From the NCBI GenBank assembly GCA_028708485.1, contig JAQVYZ010000058.1:1-6546 (forward strand): a stretch of 6,546 nt of DNA, written 5' to 3'. How positions within the stretch are numbered: the first letter of the stretch is position 1; each line of letters opens with the position of its first letter. The notes under the pieces are model-generated. The model was given only the letters and a program-made list of their open reading frames with translations, made no database searches and was not told where the DNA came from. Positions 5,648-6,546 of the stretch are shown piece by piece. The stretch comes from Caldisericia bacterium. GTDB taxonomy: Bacteria > Caldisericota > Caldisericia > UBA6126. The position numbers were made by a program, and so were the translations under genes.

Positions 5648-6546
5648 TTAGATCGCCAGGGCATTGATCATATCTTCATATATTTCTTTGTTGACTTGTT
5701 TGGAATGCGTAGCGGTAATTTCAAGAGGAATTCTGACTATCTCATTGTTCGAAAGTCCGATGACTTTTCCAAAATCTCCGCTTTCTGCAGCTAATACGGC
5801 ATGATAACCAAAGCTGGTCGCTAAAAACCTGTCGATATAGGTTGGATCTCCACCGCGCTGGATGTATCCTAGAACAGCGTATCTTGGCTCTATATCAGTC
5901 ATTGATTTAATCTTCTTGCTTAATTCCGAAGCTGTGCCGGATCCTTCTGCAATGACGATAATAAAGTGTTTTTTCCCTAAATTAAAATTATGCTTGATCC
6001 TATGCGAAAGTCTCTCGATATCATAGGTTACTTCCGGAATAATGATCTCGTCTGAACCTACTGCTATACCGCAATGTAAAGCGATAAAACCGACATCTCT
6101 TCCCATCACCTCGATAATAAACACCCGTTCATGGGAAGTTGCGGTATCTCTAATTTTATCTATCGCACCAATGGCATTGTTCAAGGCTGTATCAAATCCT
6201 ATAGTCTGATCGGAGCCATATACATCATTATCAATCGTGGAAGCAATACCCACAACTGGGAAGTGCTTTTTATGGAGCTGATAGGAGCCTTGCTGGCTTC
6301 CATTGCCACCTATGATGATCAAACAGTCTACATTTTCGGATCTTAACCATTCAATGGCTTTGTCTTGTGCTGTTTCTTCCTCAAAAATAGGCGCTCTGGC
6401 AGTTAATAGCATAGTTCCACCGCGGTTCAGGATCCCGCCTACCAAACGAGAGTTTAACGGTAGAGATTCCCGGTTGATTAAACCAAGATACCCTCTTTGA
6501 ATTCCGATTACTTCATGTTTTCGATAGATGGCAGTGCGAACAACGG
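5648..6546 (-). CDS. pfkA: 6-phosphofructokinase, pfkA type (5' end outside window)
   Basis: The minus-strand frame is open to the window edge and gives 298 residues of the usual 320 or so; about 20 residues with the first glycine loop are missing. The enzyme phosphorylates fructose 6-phosphate at C1 in glycolysis, in the cytoplasm. Visible landmarks are IQRGYLGLI, RGGTMLLTARAPIF, GGNGS (codons at 6296-6310), TIDND with the catalytic aspartate (6224-6238), GFDTALN, TATSHERVFIIEVMGR, IIPEV, GKKHFIIVIAEGSG and LGYIQRGGDPT. A TTG at 6443 could be mistaken for a start, but VVRTAIYRKHEVIGIQRGY before it is clear family sequence. Two active-site positions are unusual: Asn replaces Asp in GGDGS (E. 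coli Asp103, which helps bind magnesium), and Ala-Ser replaces Pro-Gly before TIDND (E. coli Gly124). The Gly after Asn is the ATP-type residue rather than the Asp of many PPi enzymes, so ATP use is favoured but not certain. The stop is 5 bases from the convergent GerMN gene. Confidence 0.93.
   Translation of the reverse strand, partial: VVRTAIYRKHEVIGIQRGYLGLINRESLPLNSRLVGGILNRGGTMLLTARAPIFEEETAQDKAIEWLRSENVDCLIIIGGNGSQQGSYQLHKKHFPVVGIASTIDNDVYGSDQTIGFDTALNNAIGAIDKIRDTATSHERVFIIEVMGRDVGFIALHCGIAVGSDEIIIPEVTYDIERLSHRIKHNFNLGKKHFIIVIAEGSGTASELSKKIKSMTDIEPRYAVLGYIQRGGDPTYIDRFLATSFGYHAVLAAESGDFGKVIGLSNNEIVRIPLEITATHSKQVNKEIYEDMINALAI

Noticed and set aside
6443..6445. TTG as the start of the phosphofructokinase
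   Set aside because: The frame continues to the window edge with clear family sequence (VVRTAIYRKHEVIGIQRGY), so the gene is simply cut by the window.
6131..6500. Plus-strand frames of 71 and 65 codons opposite pfkA
   Set aside because: They are antisense shadows of a well-supported conserved gene, with no domain or ribosome binding site.

Overview
The window looks like chromosomal DNA of a low-to-moderate GC Gram-positive bacterium, most likely a Clostridia-type member of the Bacillota. The main reasons are the rsmD-coaD pair followed by a small coiled-coil protein of a kind I recall in clostridial genomes, AGGAGG-type ribosome binding sites, tightly overlapping genes, and a GerMN-domain protein (a domain known from the sporulation/germination protein GerM). 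I cannot name the genus.

Layout. Bases 1-500 hold the 3' part of a thioredoxin-fold (TlpA/ResA-like) gene, closed by a strong rho-independent terminator at 526-562. A six-gene plus-strand cluster follows at 593-5642: rsmD (16S rRNA m2G966 methyltransferase), coaD (phosphopantetheine adenylyltransferase), an uncharacterised coiled-coil protein, an FmdB-type zinc-ribbon protein, a secreted M28 zinc peptidase with PA, Ig-like and dockerin-like parts, and a membrane-anchored protein with three GerMN domains. Junctions are -4, -8, +10, +7 and -4 bp, so this is almost certainly one transcript with translational coupling. At 5648-6546 the 3' part of a phosphofructokinase gene (pfkA type) lies on the minus strand. 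It converges on the cluster with a 5 bp gap, and its first roughly 20 codons lie beyond the window.

How the genes relate. The first two cluster genes are housekeeping (ribosome maturation, CoA synthesis). The last two are cell-envelope genes: an exported peptidase and a membrane-anchored protein facing outward. Their ATGA overlap suggests they are made together. The peptidase ends in two calcium-loop repeats of dockerin type, so it may dock on, or be folded by, something outside the cell. This peptidase/triple-GerMN pair is the best candidate for an undescribed functional unit. The phosphofructokinase departs from the textbook active site at two positions (GGNGS for GGDGS, and ASTIDND for PGTIDND) and is also worth checking. 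I see no mobile elements, CRISPR arrays, tRNA or rRNA genes, and no gene-free stretch longer than about 100 bases.
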